NCBI GenBank assembly: GCA_900467745.1
Contig: UBQW01000016.1
Coordinates: 372,001 to 436,000, forward strand
Reading direction: 5' to 3'
Source: Hyphomicrobiales bacterium
GTDB taxonomy: Bacteria; Pseudomonadota; Alphaproteobacteria; Rhizobiales; Rhizobiaceae
DNA: 64,000 nt
Part shown: positions 7,960 through 17,134 of the stretch, piece by piece
Layout: the number at the start of each line of letters is the position of its first letter
Position numbering within the stretch: the first letter of the stretch is position 1
Position numbers and translations under genes: made by a program
Notes under the pieces: model-generated
The model's input: the letters and a program-made list of their open reading frames with translations, nothing else
What the model was told of the DNA's origin: nothing
Database searches by the model: none

Positions 7960-10900
7960 TTGCGGTCCCTCATGGCCTCGAGGACCGCCTCGGGCGAGAA
8001 CGGTATCGTCAACGGCCGAAAGTCGATGGCGTTGGCAACCGCATTGGCGATCGCTGGGCTAATCGCCCCAATGCCCAATTCGCCAGCGCCGCGCGGCCCG
8101 AGTTTATCCCCTTCGTCTAGCTCCTCAAGAGCAAAAACCGACATGCTTACCGCCGTGTCACGTATTCCAGGCAGCATATAGGTGTCGAGATTTGTCGTGA
8201 GGTAGCGACCGTCGTTGATGATCGCATTCTCTGTCAGGGTGAAGCCCAAGCCCTGAACCGCTCCCCCTTCCATCTGGCCAAGATAGGCCGCGACATCGAT
8301 GATCGGACCGGCTGCAGTATGCTGGTGGATATCAAGCACGCGAACGGCGCCGGTGATGCGGTTGACAGCGACGCGGGCGAGACAGGCCCCGAAGGAGAAG
8401 ATGTATCGCGCGTTTCCGGCGGTATAGGCGGTCTTCGGGAAGTCGAACGCCACCGTGGCTTCGGGCAAATCATTCGGTGCGAGCGCGCGCGAGAGATCCC
8501 GGTAGCTCAACAGCAAGTCGCCGCCTTTGCTGCTGACATCGCTGAAACCGCCAGCTCCCAGTCTCAGGCTTTCGGCGGGGCGTCCAAGGAGGCCGGATGC
8601 GGCGGCCAGCAGGTCGGGAACGAAGCGCTCAGCGGCCGCCCTCGCAACCTGCCAGACGACATAGCCGCCGCGCGATGCCGTGGTAGAGCCTGAATCGGGG
8701 GCGAGCTTGGTGTCGCCAATCAACGGTTCCACATCATCGCGGTGGCAGCCAAGCTCGGCGGCGACCGCAGCCTTGATCGAGGTCAGCAACCCCTGCCCCA
8801 TCTCGTCAAGGCCATAGGCTGCTTCGATCATGCCGATCTCGGTTAATCTCAAGCGCCCGCCCGCCGGGTCTGGTACGACCGAGCCGAGGCCATTGCCCTG
8901 ATAGTTCAGCGCCATCCCAACGCCTAAGATTTCGTCGGGATCGTCATCTTCGGTCGCTGCGCTCCAGAGCGGGCTTGCGGCCGCGGCCTCAAGCATCTCG
9001 GTCAGACGCTCGGAAGGTGCAACCACTTGGCCGAAATAGCCGGGCGTTCCTGGCTGCCGAAGATTTCGCCGGCGGATTTCCAGCGGCGTGAGACCACAGA
9101 GCTCGGCCAGAGTATCGATCTGGCATTCGATCGCATAAGTCATCTGATTGGCGCCGAAACCGCGAAAGGCACCGCATAGACCGTTGTTGGTGTAAACCAG
9201 CCGGCCGCGTGTCGTGACATTTTCCACGACATAGGGACCAGCCGAATGTTCGAGTGCCGTTTCGAGCACACCTGGTCCAAGCGAGGCGTAGGCACCGGCG
9301 TCGGCAAGCACGTCCACATCCTGTGCAAGGAGCCGACCATCGGCGTCGCATCCGGTCCGCATCCGGATCGTCATTGGATGGCGCCTTACGCCGCCGACGA
9401 CGGATTCGGCGCGCGAAAGCTGGATGCGCACTGGACGGCCCGACTTCACCGCCAGAAGTGCCAGCGCCGGTTGGACCGTCAGCTCGTCCTTGCCGCCGAA
9501 GGCGCCACCCGTCGGGCTCGTGACCACGCGGATTCGGTCTTCCGGCATTGCCAGGATACGAGACAACTGCAGTCGGTCGCGGGCGCCATGCTGACCGCCG
9601 ACGAAGACGGAAAGCATCCCATCGGGCTCCACCTGTGCATAGCCCCCTTCGGTTTCCAAGAAGCCGTGCATCTGGCGCGACGTCACATAGGTGCGCTCAA
9701 CAATATGGGTGGCTTGCTCGAAGCCAACTGCGATGTCCCCACGGGAAAAATGCAGTATGGTCTGCAGGTTGCCGGCGGCATGCACCTCTGGCGCATCCTC
9801 AGCTAAAGCTGCTTGCGGATTGCTGACGGTGGGAAGCAGCTCGTATTCAACCTTGATCAAAGCCAGAGCCGCCTCGGCCGTTTGGGCATCAAGGGCCGCG
9901 ACGGCGGCAACGATATCGCCTGCGTGACGGACCTTGTCGAAACACAATGCCGGCTGATCTTGCACGACAATACCGAAGGCGTTTTCGCCCTGGATGTCGC
10001 GATGGGTGACCACGGCGATGATGCCATCAAGCGCCTCGGCGGCGCTCGTGTCGATGGAGACGATGCGGGCGTGTGGGAGGCCTGCACGTAGGATGCGCCC
10101 GACGAGCATATCCGGGGAGCGTTTGTCCGTCAGGTATGGCAGTTGCCCGGACGTTTTTGATTCAACGTCGGGGCGCCGGTGCCAGCGATGTGGCTGTTCG
10201 GCCCGGCTAAGAAGGATCTCGCCCGCGATGTGTTTGTCTTTGGTCACGAGGTTGACCGGTGCCCGCGCTTTCGCGGTTGGGCGAAGACCTTGAGTCAAGG
10301 CGTTGGCAGCAACCATGCGCCGATAGCGTGCAGATCGAAATGCGTCATCGGGCGCGCAAACCTCTTCGAACAGGTGGGCTTTGAGCTCCTCCCAATCGAT
10401 GTTGCTCCAGGATGCACCTTCAAGCAGCATCTCGGCCCGACGCAAACGTGCCGGTGGCACCATACCGCCGCCGACGGCAAAGCGCCCCGTGCGCACGTGG
10501 TCTCCGTCAAGCTCAATCAGGCCGGCAACGCCGATCATGCTCGGCGTGAACGCGGCCCGCAGTCCTGTCTTGCGCTGGGTCCAGCGACAGTCGGGTGCCA
10601 TCGACGACAGGCAAATGGCTTCGACAACCTCGTCCTGTCGTATCGGCAGCGACAGCCAGTGTAACAGGTTCTCATGCGCTCTGCCGCCGATCCTTGAGAC
10701 GTCGAGGGTGGCATCGAGTGCAAGCAATGACGGTAGGAGGCACCCTGCTCTTCCGGTTATATTGCCGCCGACCGTGGCGAGATTGCGGACGCCGGGTGCG
10801 GCAACCGTTCGTGCAGCCGCCGCTAGCAACGGCAAGCGGGCATTGATCGTGGCATCCGAGCAAACTGTCGACAAGGGTGTCAGGGCCCCGATGCGGATCA

Positions 10901-11108
10901 TGTCGCCGGAAAGCGAGATGCCCGTGAGGCCTGGTATGTCGCCGAGACTGATCATCGTCGGCGGCTTGGGTAATCCCTTTGCCCATTCCAGCTGCAGGGC
11001 GGTTCCTCCGGCGACGAAACGGGCACCCTCGTGTTCGATCACCATCTGCAGCGATTGCCGCAAGGATGTCGGACGAAGCACTGAGAGTTGTCCCGCTATC
11101 ATGCTCAC
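7956..11108 (-). CDS. Fused FAD-binding and molybdopterin-binding subunits of a xanthine dehydrogenase-family hydroxylase
   Basis: A ~1050-residue fusion. Residues ~1-280 form a CoxM-like FAD domain (FVAGGTALQLEW, and the FAD pyrophosphate motif ATVGGNITGRAG). Residues ~330-1050 form a CoxL-like molybdopterin domain, with VGGQHGAR, TGGAFGGK, GAFRGFGANQ and GPRGAGELGIG; the last holds the active-site glutamate. The family hydroxylates purines or other N-heterocycles next to nitrogen, using water. FAD and Mo parts are usually separate genes in bacteria, so the M-L fusion is unusual. GTG 11108 overlaps the upstream stop (GTGA); ATG 11102 is the alternative start. Purine hydroxylation is inferred from the adenine deaminase and purine importer nearby. 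Confidence 0.92.
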   Translation of the reverse strand: MSMIAGQLSVLRPTSLRQSLQMVIEHEGARFVAGGTALQLEWAKGLPKPPTMISLGDIPGLTGISLSGDMIRIGALTPLSTVCSDATINARLPLLAAAARTVAAPGVRNLATVGGNITGRAGCLLPSLLALDATLDVSRIGGRAHENLLHWLSLPIRQDEVVEAICLSSMAPDCRWTQRKTGLRAAFTPSMIGVAGLIELDGDHVRTGRFAVGGGMVPPARLRRAEMLLEGASWSNIDWEELKAHLFEEVCAPDDAFRSARYRRMVAANALTQGLRPTAKARAPVNLVTKDKHIAGEILLSRAEQPHRWHRRPDVESKTSGQLPYLTDKRSPDMLVGRILRAGLPHARIVSIDTSAAEALDGIIAVVTHRDIQGENAFGIVVQDQPALCFDKVRHAGDIVAAVAALDAQTAEAALALIKVEYELLPTVSNPQAALAEDAPEVHAAGNLQTILHFSRGDIAVGFEQATHIVERTYVTSRQMHGFLETEGGYAQVEPDGMLSVFVGGQHGARDRLQLSRILAMPEDRIRVVTSPTGGAFGGKDELTVQPALALLAVKSGRPVRIQLSRAESVVGGVRRHPMTIRMRTGCDADGRLLAQDVDVLADAGAYASLGPGVLETALEHSAGPYVVENVTTRGRLVYTNNGLCGAFRGFGANQMTYAIECQIDTLAELCGLTPLEIRRRNLRQPGTPGYFGQVVAPSERLTEMLEAAAASPLWSAATEDDDPDEILGVGMALNYQGNGLGSVVPDPAGGRLRLTEIGMIEAAYGLDEMGQGLLTSIKAAVAAELGCHRDDVEPLIGDTKLAPDSGSTTASRGGYVVWQVARAAAERFVPDLLAAASGLLGRPAESLRLGAGGFSDVSSKGGDLLLSYRDLSRALAPNDLPEATVAFDFPKTAYTAGNARYIFSFGACLARVAVNRITGAVRVLDIHQHTAAGPIIDVAAYLGQMEGGAVQGLGFTLTENAIINDGRYLTTNLDTYMLPGIRDTAVSMSVFALEELDEGDKLGPRGAGELGIGAISPAIANAVANAIDFRPLTIPFSPEAVLEAMRDRK

Positions 11109-11974
11109 GGCGCTCCCGCCGTCGTGCCGAAGAGCACGCCCTTTTCCTTCAGCCATCGCCTGTAGGCGACGGAGGAGCTGTCCGCGCGTGTCGGAATTTC
11201 CTGTCGTGGCTCAAGCGGGAGAAGCAGGGGCCGCTGATTTTCGACGATGATGCGATCCTGAAGGAAGATGACCTGCTCGAAATTGAGCAGAGCCGTCTGT
11301 GTCGAACTGCTGTCGACGAGATACATCACCGGCTGTGCGCGACAGAGGTCTTCTTCGATCGGGTGGATGAAGAGCGCGATTGCATCGAGCCGGTCGGGTG
11401 CAGTCGGACATACCCGATAGAGCATGACGACGAAGGGGGTGGGCACGCGATACGTAAGCTGCACGAAACCGCCCTCGCTTTCGGTCGCGGCAATGCGTGG
11501 CTGGAAGAAGGTACAGTTGGTTGCCCAGACCTCATCGACATCGCGGCGGATTTCGCTGAGATAACCCGGCACCTCTGTATGCGGCTCGGCCCCCAAAATA
11601 TCCGCGTGCACAAAGGGGAAGTGCGCCATGTCGAGGAAGTTCTCGACCACCCTCAGCCCGGACGCGCGCATCTTCACCCAGCCGCACGGGACAAAGCGGC
11701 GGTCGCTTTCGAAGGCTTCGGTAATGTCGAAGACCTCCTTGTTGGGTTGCCCGAGCGTCGTCCATACGCAACCGTATTTCTCGCGGACCGGAAGTGCTGG
11801 ACCGGAAGGCCAGCCGCCTTCGATCTCGCGAACAACCACCTCGCACGTTTCTCGGCGGAAGAGTTCAATGTCTTGGCCCAGCAAGCGCGTGCGGATCGGC
11901 TCGGTAGTCAGCTCCCTCGATGTTTCGACGGCGTACCATTCGTTCAGTGCTGCACGGTCGGTCGTCTTGGCCAC
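11105..11974 (-). CDS. Rieske-type oxygenase catalytic subunit lacking the Rieske cluster, paralogue A (NdmC-like)
   Basis: A 289-residue protein. The mononuclear-iron motif ENFLDMAHFPFVH gives His118 and His123, and FLQDRIIVENQ supplies the likely third ligand Asp. The N-terminus keeps the beta scaffold (NEWYAV, TRLLGQDIELF, then EKYGCVWTTLG). The ~60 residues that should lie between these, holding CxH and CxxH, are simply absent, so there is no 2Fe-2S site. Its paralogue at 25.8 kb has the same gap, so this is a family trait and not an error. Electrons must come from another protein, probably the free Rieske protein of this operon. GTG 11974 is chosen: GAGGGG precedes it, and a nearby ATG is out of frame. 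NdmC of caffeine-degrading Pseudomonas is the closest known architecture. Confidence 0.87.
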   Translation of the reverse strand: MAKTTDRAALNEWYAVETSRELTTEPIRTRLLGQDIELFRRETCEVVVREIEGGWPSGPALPVREKYGCVWTTLGQPNKEVFDITEAFESDRRFVPCGWVKMRASGLRVVENFLDMAHFPFVHADILGAEPHTEVPGYLSEIRRDVDEVWATNCTFFQPRIAATESEGGFVQLTYRVPTPFVVMLYRVCPTAPDRLDAIALFIHPIEEDLCRAQPVMYLVDSSSTQTALLNFEQVIFLQDRIIVENQRPLLLPLEPRQEIPTRADSSSVAYRRWLKEKGVLFGTTAGAP

Positions 11975-11984
11975 ATCAATCCCC

Positions 11985-13367
11985 TCAGCTCGCCTTCGTC
12001 CATTGCGCGGTGCCCTCGCGGTTTTCGGCCAGCCAGGCTGCGCGGCGGGCAAAATGCGGCGGTGCAATGCGGTGGATCTCGGCGATGATCTCCTTGAGAT
12101 CGCCGGTCTTTAGCTGACCGTCTTCGACGAGGACCTTGCCATCGACCATGGTGAGGCTGACATCGCCGCCACGCACCGCATGGACCAGGTTGTGCTGCAG
12201 GTTGAAATACGGTCCTTCGCCGAAAAGCGGCGTCATGCGCGGTGTGTCCGTGCGCACGGCGATCAGGTCGGCGCGCTTGCCCGGCTCAAGCGAGCCTATC
12301 TCGTGGTCGAGGCCGATCGCCTTGGCGCCGGTTGTAGTGGCCATGCGAAGCACATCCCAGCTATCCATGGCGGCGGCATCAAGGTCTTTCAACTTGCCGA
12401 GCAGGGAAGCAACCTTCATCTCCTCAAACATATCGAAGTTGTTGTTTTCCTTCTCGCCATCTGTGCCGATGCCAACAGGAACGCCCACGGCAAGCATCTC
12501 TCCCACGCGGGCAATTCCACTGGCGAGTTTCATGTTGCTGACGGGATTGTGGGCAATCGAGACGTTATACTTCGAGATGAACTCAACCTCGGCGGAATCC
12601 AGCCAGACACCATGAGCAATCATCGTGCGCGGCGCCTCGAAGAAGCCGAGATCCGCCAACGCATACATCGGCCGCTTGCCATAGCGCTTGTCAAATTCGG
12701 CGAGCTCGATTTCTGCTTCGCTGCAGTGGGTATGGAAACCAGTGTCATGGGTCTTGGCGAGCTGGATTGCGCGCTGCTGGCCCGCGTCGTCGGCATAGAA
12801 CAGGTGCTCAAGTCCCACCCAGACATTCACGCGGCCATCGGCCTTGCGGTGCCACGTCTCGATCATCGCCTCGTTCGTGTCGAGCGTATCGAAATAGTTA
12901 TATTCCGGATGTTCGCCAACATAGGGCACCGCCACGAGGCGGTTACCGATTGCGCTCGCCGCCTTGGCGCTGCCCTCCATGAACCGCCACATGTCGACAA
13001 TGGTCGTCGTGCCGGCGAGGACGGATTCGGCATAGCAGAGCCAGGACGCGGCCTCGGCTTCATGCGGCTGAAGTGCCCGATGCATCGGGTTGATGTGCAG
13101 CGTCAGCCAGTCCCACACCGGCAGGTGTTCCGCCGTACCCCTCAGAAAGCCGGAATGCGCATGGGCGTTGACCAGTCCTGGCATGATTGCGGAATTTGCG
13201 ATTTTGCGGACGGGGACGTCGGGATTAGCCGCGACAAGCTCGCTAAGGGGGGCAACTGCTTCGATGACGCTGCCATCGATTAAAACTGCGCCATCCGACA
13301 CAACGCGGTTTTCAGCGTCCATCGTCAAAAGGTAGTCGCCGGCGACAATTTGCTTATCCGTGGTCAT
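11985..13367 (-). CDS. Amidohydrolase of the AtzA/TrzN/SAH-deaminase class
   Basis: A 460-residue metal-dependent deaminase or chlorohydrolase of COG0402. PGLVNAHAHSGFLRG carries the HxH metal pair, FHTHCSEAEIE the next histidine, MIAHGVWLD the fourth, and IGTDGEKENNN the catalytic aspartate. This class removes amino groups or other leaving groups from heterocycles such as guanine, SAH, pterins and triazines. The AHNPVSNMKLASG segment is typical of the AtzA/MtaD branch. It starts at ATG 13367 and lies ten bases upstream of the oxygenase. The substrate is probably the ring compound handled by the operon. Confidence 0.9.
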   Translation of the reverse strand: MTTDKQIVAGDYLLTMDAENRVVSDGAVLIDGSVIEAVAPLSELVAANPDVPVRKIANSAIMPGLVNAHAHSGFLRGTAEHLPVWDWLTLHINPMHRALQPHEAEAASWLCYAESVLAGTTTIVDMWRFMEGSAKAASAIGNRLVAVPYVGEHPEYNYFDTLDTNEAMIETWHRKADGRVNVWVGLEHLFYADDAGQQRAIQLAKTHDTGFHTHCSEAEIELAEFDKRYGKRPMYALADLGFFEAPRTMIAHGVWLDSAEVEFISKYNVSIAHNPVSNMKLASGIARVGEMLAVGVPVGIGTDGEKENNNFDMFEEMKVASLLGKLKDLDAAAMDSWDVLRMATTTGAKAIGLDHEIGSLEPGKRADLIAVRTDTPRMTPLFGEGPYFNLQHNLVHAVRGGDVSLTMVDGKVLVEDGQLKTGDLKEIIAEIHRIAPPHFARRAAWLAENREGTAQWTKAS

Positions 13368-13411
13368 GCCGTCATCCAGTTCGTTTGGGGTTCACGCAGT
13401 GCACGCAAGTT

Positions 13412-14974
13412 TCAGGCCTCCTCGAGAACGAAGTCGGCGGCGCGTTCGCCGATCATCGTCACCGGGGCATGGGTGTGGCAGGTGGGAATGATCGGGATGA
13501 CGGAGGCATCGGCGATGCTCAGCCCATCGATGCCGCGCACCCGCAGCCTGCTGTCGACGACGGCGGCCTCACTGCTGCCCATCGCGCAGGTGCCGCTGAC
13601 ATGGAAAAAGCTCGAGCAGGCGTTCCTGATGTAGTCGACGATTTCCGCCCTGGAGAGCCGCCGCGAGGGTGCCGCGTAGCCGCCGAACCAATCGGCATAG
13701 GCCCTTGTTGCGGCGAGCTCCGTCATGGTTTCGACAGCGGTTACCAGCGCATCGAGGTCGCCGGGTTCTGCGAGATAGTTTGGCTGGATCTCGACCGCGC
13801 CGCCGGGTGCCGCAGACAGCAACCGCATGTAGCCGACGCTTTTCGAGTGCATCAGGCCGCAGCCGATCGAGAACACATCGCCGGAGAGGTCGTAGAGTTC
13901 GCGAATGCGCGGTTCGGCGCTATTGCCTTGCACCGGAAAGGCATGCAGGTCCGGCTGGGCCAAAGCTGCAGACGATTTCCAGTTGATGACCGCGCCACCG
14001 CCATTGTCGCGCACCGGGCCCAGCGGCTGCTTCGCGTGGAACACGCAGGCCTGGACCAGCGGGTGATCCTGGAGGTTTTGGCCCACGCCAGGGAGAGCAA
14101 GACGGACATCGACGCCAAGCCGTTTCAGCTCCTTGGGGTCGCCGATGCCGGACATCATCAGGAGCCGCGGTGTATCGATCGCGCCAAGCGCCAGGATGAC
14201 ATGCGTAGTGGCCCTCACCTCCCGCACCTCTCCCGCGTGGAGGTATTTGACCGACACGCAGCGACCATTTTCGACGCCGAGACAGATCGCCAGCGCATCG
14301 GTCAGGATCGTCAGACGTTCATTTTCGAAGATCGGCCAGAGGTAGCCTCTCGCCGAACTCCAGCGTTCGCCCGCCGACATGTTGAGGTTGGAGAGCGCCG
14401 CTCCTTCGTTGGACGGACCATTGGGGTCGTCGATGACGGGGATGCCGAGTTCCGCGGAGCCACCGAGCATGGCTTCGGCGACGGGATGAGGCGCCTTGCT
14501 GCGCTCGATGCGAAGAGGGCCGTCGGCGCCGCGCAGTTCGGTTGCTCCGCCTTCCCAGTCTTCGGCACGCTTGAAATAGGGCAGGACGTCCTTAAACGAC
14601 CAGCCTTGTGCTCCGGCCGCTTCCCATCCGTCGTAGTCGCGCGGGTCTCCACGATACCACATCATTGCATTGATGCTGCTCGAACCACCAAGCACCTTGC
14701 CGCGCGGAATGCCTATGGTCCGGCTATTGACGCGCGGGTTCGGTGCGTAGTCGTATCCCCAGTCATAGCTGCTGCGCCCGAGCGGCACCCAAGAGGCGGG
14801 ATTGTTGATCTCGGCAATGCCGATGCCGGGGCCGCCTGCTTCGATCAGCAAAACAGTTGCATCACTGCCATCGATCAGCCGCCGCGCAACCGCGCAACCA
14901 CCCGAGCCGGCGCCGATGACGATATAGTCGTAGGCTGCGGCAATGGGCTTTGTCGGTATGGTCGGTGCGGGCAT
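13412..14974 (-). CDS. GMC-family FAD-dependent alcohol/choline dehydrogenase-like oxidoreductase
   Basis: A 520-residue flavoprotein. YIVIGAGSGGCAVARRL is the N-terminal dinucleotide-binding motif, GKVLGGSSSINAMMWYRG is GMC signature 1, and LALGAIDTPRLLMMSGIG is signature 2. FFHVSGTCAMG carries the catalytic histidine. It oxidises a primary alcohol to an aldehyde using bound FAD. ATG 14974 is preferred over an upstream TTG at 14986. It lies 31 bases after the TPP-enzyme subunit gene, and its aldehyde product could feed the ALDH at the operon end. Confidence 0.93.
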   Translation of the reverse strand: MPAPTIPTKPIAAAYDYIVIGAGSGGCAVARRLIDGSDATVLLIEAGGPGIGIAEINNPASWVPLGRSSYDWGYDYAPNPRVNSRTIGIPRGKVLGGSSSINAMMWYRGDPRDYDGWEAAGAQGWSFKDVLPYFKRAEDWEGGATELRGADGPLRIERSKAPHPVAEAMLGGSAELGIPVIDDPNGPSNEGAALSNLNMSAGERWSSARGYLWPIFENERLTILTDALAICLGVENGRCVSVKYLHAGEVREVRATTHVILALGAIDTPRLLMMSGIGDPKELKRLGVDVRLALPGVGQNLQDHPLVQACVFHAKQPLGPVRDNGGGAVINWKSSAALAQPDLHAFPVQGNSAEPRIRELYDLSGDVFSIGCGLMHSKSVGYMRLLSAAPGGAVEIQPNYLAEPGDLDALVTAVETMTELAATRAYADWFGGYAAPSRRLSRAEIVDYIRNACSSFFHVSGTCAMGSSEAAVVDSRLRVRGIDGLSIADASVIPIIPTCHTHAPVTMIGERAADFVLEEA

Positions 14975-15005
14975 TGGACGCGGCAATCCTTATCTTCGCT
15001 GTGCC

Positions 15006-15614
15006 TCAGTTGTGTTCGCTGGGACCCATGATGACTATGCCTTCGGTCGCCTCGACATGGCGCACGAAGATGTATTTGTCTTCGCGGCCGTCGCTGTGCT
15101 TGCGCTTGATGTCCGGCTGAACGCTGCCGGACACCTTGGCAACGACGACATAGGGAACCTCCGCCTTCAAACCCGCTTGGCAATGCGTCTCGAATTCCTC
15201 CAACGAGCGGGCGGTATGGGCTTGTTCGACCCCTGCCCCGCGCGCGATGGCGGCAATATCGACGCGACCGGACGCCGTGTGGGTTGGTGGTCCGCCGATG
15301 GACTGGTAGCACTCGTTGTCCCAGACGACGACGAAGAGGTTCTTCGGCTGCTCGTTGCCGAGCGTGGCCAGGATGCCGAGATTGAACATCATGCCGCCAT
15401 CGGTATCGAGGGAGACGATGCGGCGATGCGGCAGACCGGCTGCCAGGCCAAAGGCCTGCGGCGTGACACAGCCGAGCTGCTGCTGGAACAAACTTGCCTC
15501 GCGCATATGCGGCGCGGCGTTGTACCATTCGTCGACGCTGGCGCCGAGCGAGAGGATGACCAGTTCGTCCTTGAGCCGGGCCGAGAGGATCGTCATACAA
15601 TCGAAGCGCTTCAT
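15006..15614 (-). CDS. TPP-dependent decarboxylase, TPP-binding subunit (sulfopyruvate/phosphonopyruvate decarboxylase beta-like)
   Basis: A 202-residue protein equal to the C-terminal TPP-binding third of a ThDP enzyme. DTDGGMMFNLG followed ~25 residues later by VVWDNECY is the metal/pyrophosphate motif (GDG...N form). The split into two small subunits is the arrangement of ComDE sulfopyruvate decarboxylase and relatives. ATG 15614 overlaps the alpha-subunit stop (ATGA), which confirms a paired complex. The substrate is likely a 2-oxo acid. How this fits a purine-like pathway is unclear. Confidence 0.85.
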   Translation of the reverse strand: MKRFDCMTILSARLKDELVILSLGASVDEWYNAAPHMREASLFQQQLGCVTPQAFGLAAGLPHRRIVSLDTDGGMMFNLGILATLGNEQPKNLFVVVWDNECYQSIGGPPTHTASGRVDIAAIARGAGVEQAHTARSLEEFETHCQAGLKAEVPYVVVAKVSGSVQPDIKRKHSDGREDKYIFVRHVEATEGIVIMGPSEHN

Positions 15615-16111
15615 CGAACGATCTCCCCGCCCAGAGCCACGGCCGAATGGTAGTAGGCGGCGTAGGACCATTCATACGCGTCGGCGATCGCCCGCTCGAT
15701 GCGTTCTTCCTCGCGCACCACCTGATACGGAATGCGTAGCGCGTTGAGCACCGGCTCCATGGTGATGCCGTGAGGAATGGCCCACCAGTTGTTTTCACCC
15801 ATCTCGCCGCGATAGCTCATCAGCATGACGACAGGGATGCCGGCGCCAAGGCCCATGCGGGCAAGCGGCTCGACCGACGCCCGCAGGCCGGAGTTCTCCA
15901 TGATCAGCGCGGCCCTCTTTCCAGACAGGAACACACCGCCACAGATCGCCGCGCCCTCGCCCTCGTTGGTGACCCGGATGGTGCGAATATCAGGATCGGC
16001 GTCGAGCGCTGGATACAATTCCTTGAAAAGGGAATCGGGAAGGTAACAAACGATGCTCACGCCGGCCTTCTTCAGGCTTCGGATGACGGCATCAACTGCG
16101 GATTTTTTCAT
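15611..16111 (-). CDS. TPP-dependent decarboxylase, PYR-domain subunit (sulfopyruvate/phosphonopyruvate decarboxylase alpha-like)
   Basis: A 166-residue protein matching the N-terminal pyrimidine-binding half of ThDP decarboxylases. TNEGEGAAICGGVFLSGKRA has the conserved Glu that activates the cofactor. ALIMENSGLRASVEPLAR and MSYRGEMGENNW are typical of ComD and phosphonopyruvate decarboxylase. ATG 16111 is chosen because MKKSAVDAVIRSL aligns with the family start; an upstream ATG at 16195 would add 28 unrelated residues. A 93-base gap separates it from the LysR gene upstream, the widest gap in the operon. Confidence 0.85.
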   Translation of the reverse strand: MKKSAVDAVIRSLKKAGVSIVCYLPDSLFKELYPALDADPDIRTIRVTNEGEGAAICGGVFLSGKRAALIMENSGLRASVEPLARMGLGAGIPVVMLMSYRGEMGENNWWAIPHGITMEPVLNALRIPYQVVREEERIERAIADAYEWSYAAYYHSAVALGGEIVR

Positions 16112-16204
16112 GGTGCGTCCTCTTTTCATGGGGAAGGTCGCAAACTGAAGATGTTCCGAATAGTCTGTAATTTCTGATCCAAGTGGTGCGTTCAACGCAA
16201 CAAC

Positions 16205-17134
16205 TTATATCCCTCGCTCGCCCAAGCGCTCGATCGCCTGCGACAGCAGCTTGCCGAGAGCGGAGGCCGCGTCGGACATCTCTTTTTCCGAGCGCGACAA
16301 CAGCATCAGTTTTCGTGGGCTGAGCTTGGGATCGCGCAGCGGTATGAATGTCAGCGATCCGTCCAAGATCTCCTGCTCGATGCCGACACGTGTCTGCAAC
16401 ACCGTGCCGAGATTGCGCTTCGCCAGATCCACCATCAGCCCGATCGAGTTCGTGTGGCTGCGTTGCGTGATGTCGACCAGCGAGCGGCTGAAGGCTTCTT
16501 CGAGCCAGGCGCCAAGCGTCAGGCTGGAATCCGACAGGATGACGCGTTCGCCGGCAAGATCGAACAGCCGCAGCTCCGTCTTCTCGGCAAACCGACTTTC
16601 CGGCAAAGCGAGAACACCGAGCGGCAATGAGACCGCTGCAATCCGTCGAACGTTGCGTGGCACCTTGATGTCGAACATGACGGCAAGGTCGCACTCACCC
16701 TCGGCCACCGCGTTGACGGCCTGTTGGGAGCCCATGACGCGGACATCTACGGTCACACCAGGGTGGCGCTGCCAGAATTCCTGGAGCGCTTCCGGTATCA
16801 GTCCGCGCGAGACGCTTTCGATCACGGCGACAGAGACGGTTCCGCGATGCAGGCCATGCAGATCGGTGATCTCGCTGCAGGCGCGATTCAGCTCGGAGAG
16901 GCTGAGACGGGCGCGGTAGAGCATGAGCTCGCCGGCACTCGTCAACTTGAGGCGTTGGCGCACGCGCTCGAACAGGGATGTTCCAAGTTCGTCCTCCAAC
17001 TGCCGCAGAATGCGGCTGACGGAGGACGGAGCGACGTTAAGAGCCTGGGATGCCTGACGGATCGAACCAAGCCTTGCAACCAGCTGAAAATAGTGGATGC
17101 GGGTGGCAACAAGGCCCAATCGGTATGGATCCAT
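16205..17134 (-). CDS. LysR-family transcriptional regulator embedded in the operon
   Basis: A 309-residue LTTR. The N-terminal winged helix-turn-helix contains VARLGSIRQASQALNVAPSS and SRILRQLEDELGTSLFER, followed by the linker helix and a two-lobe effector domain (VAEGECDLAVMFD, GLMVDLAKRNLG). Start ATG 17134 overlaps the adenine deaminase stop as TAATG, so it is co-translated with the enzymes and not divergent from them. It probably senses a pathway intermediate and controls this operon and/or the divergent importer. No LysR box could be assigned with confidence. Confidence 0.93.
   Translation of the reverse strand: MDPYRLGLVATRIHYFQLVARLGSIRQASQALNVAPSSVSRILRQLEDELGTSLFERVRQRLKLTSAGELMLYRARLSLSELNRACSEITDLHGLHRGTVSVAVIESVSRGLIPEALQEFWQRHPGVTVDVRVMGSQQAVNAVAEGECDLAVMFDIKVPRNVRRIAAVSLPLGVLALPESRFAEKTELRLFDLAGERVILSDSSLTLGAWLEEAFSRSLVDITQRSHTNSIGLMVDLAKRNLGTVLQTRVGIEQEILDGSLTFIPLRDPKLSPRKLMLLSRSEKEMSDAASALGKLLSQAIERLGERGI

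Noticed and set aside
12180-13283. 367-residue plus-strand open frame
   Set aside because: Antisense to the AtzA/TrzN-class amidohydrolase; no start signal and no motif.
13385-15031. 548-residue plus-strand open frame
   Set aside because: It is antisense to the GMC oxidoreductase gene, which has all family motifs; the frame has no recognisable domain and arises from high-GC codon use.
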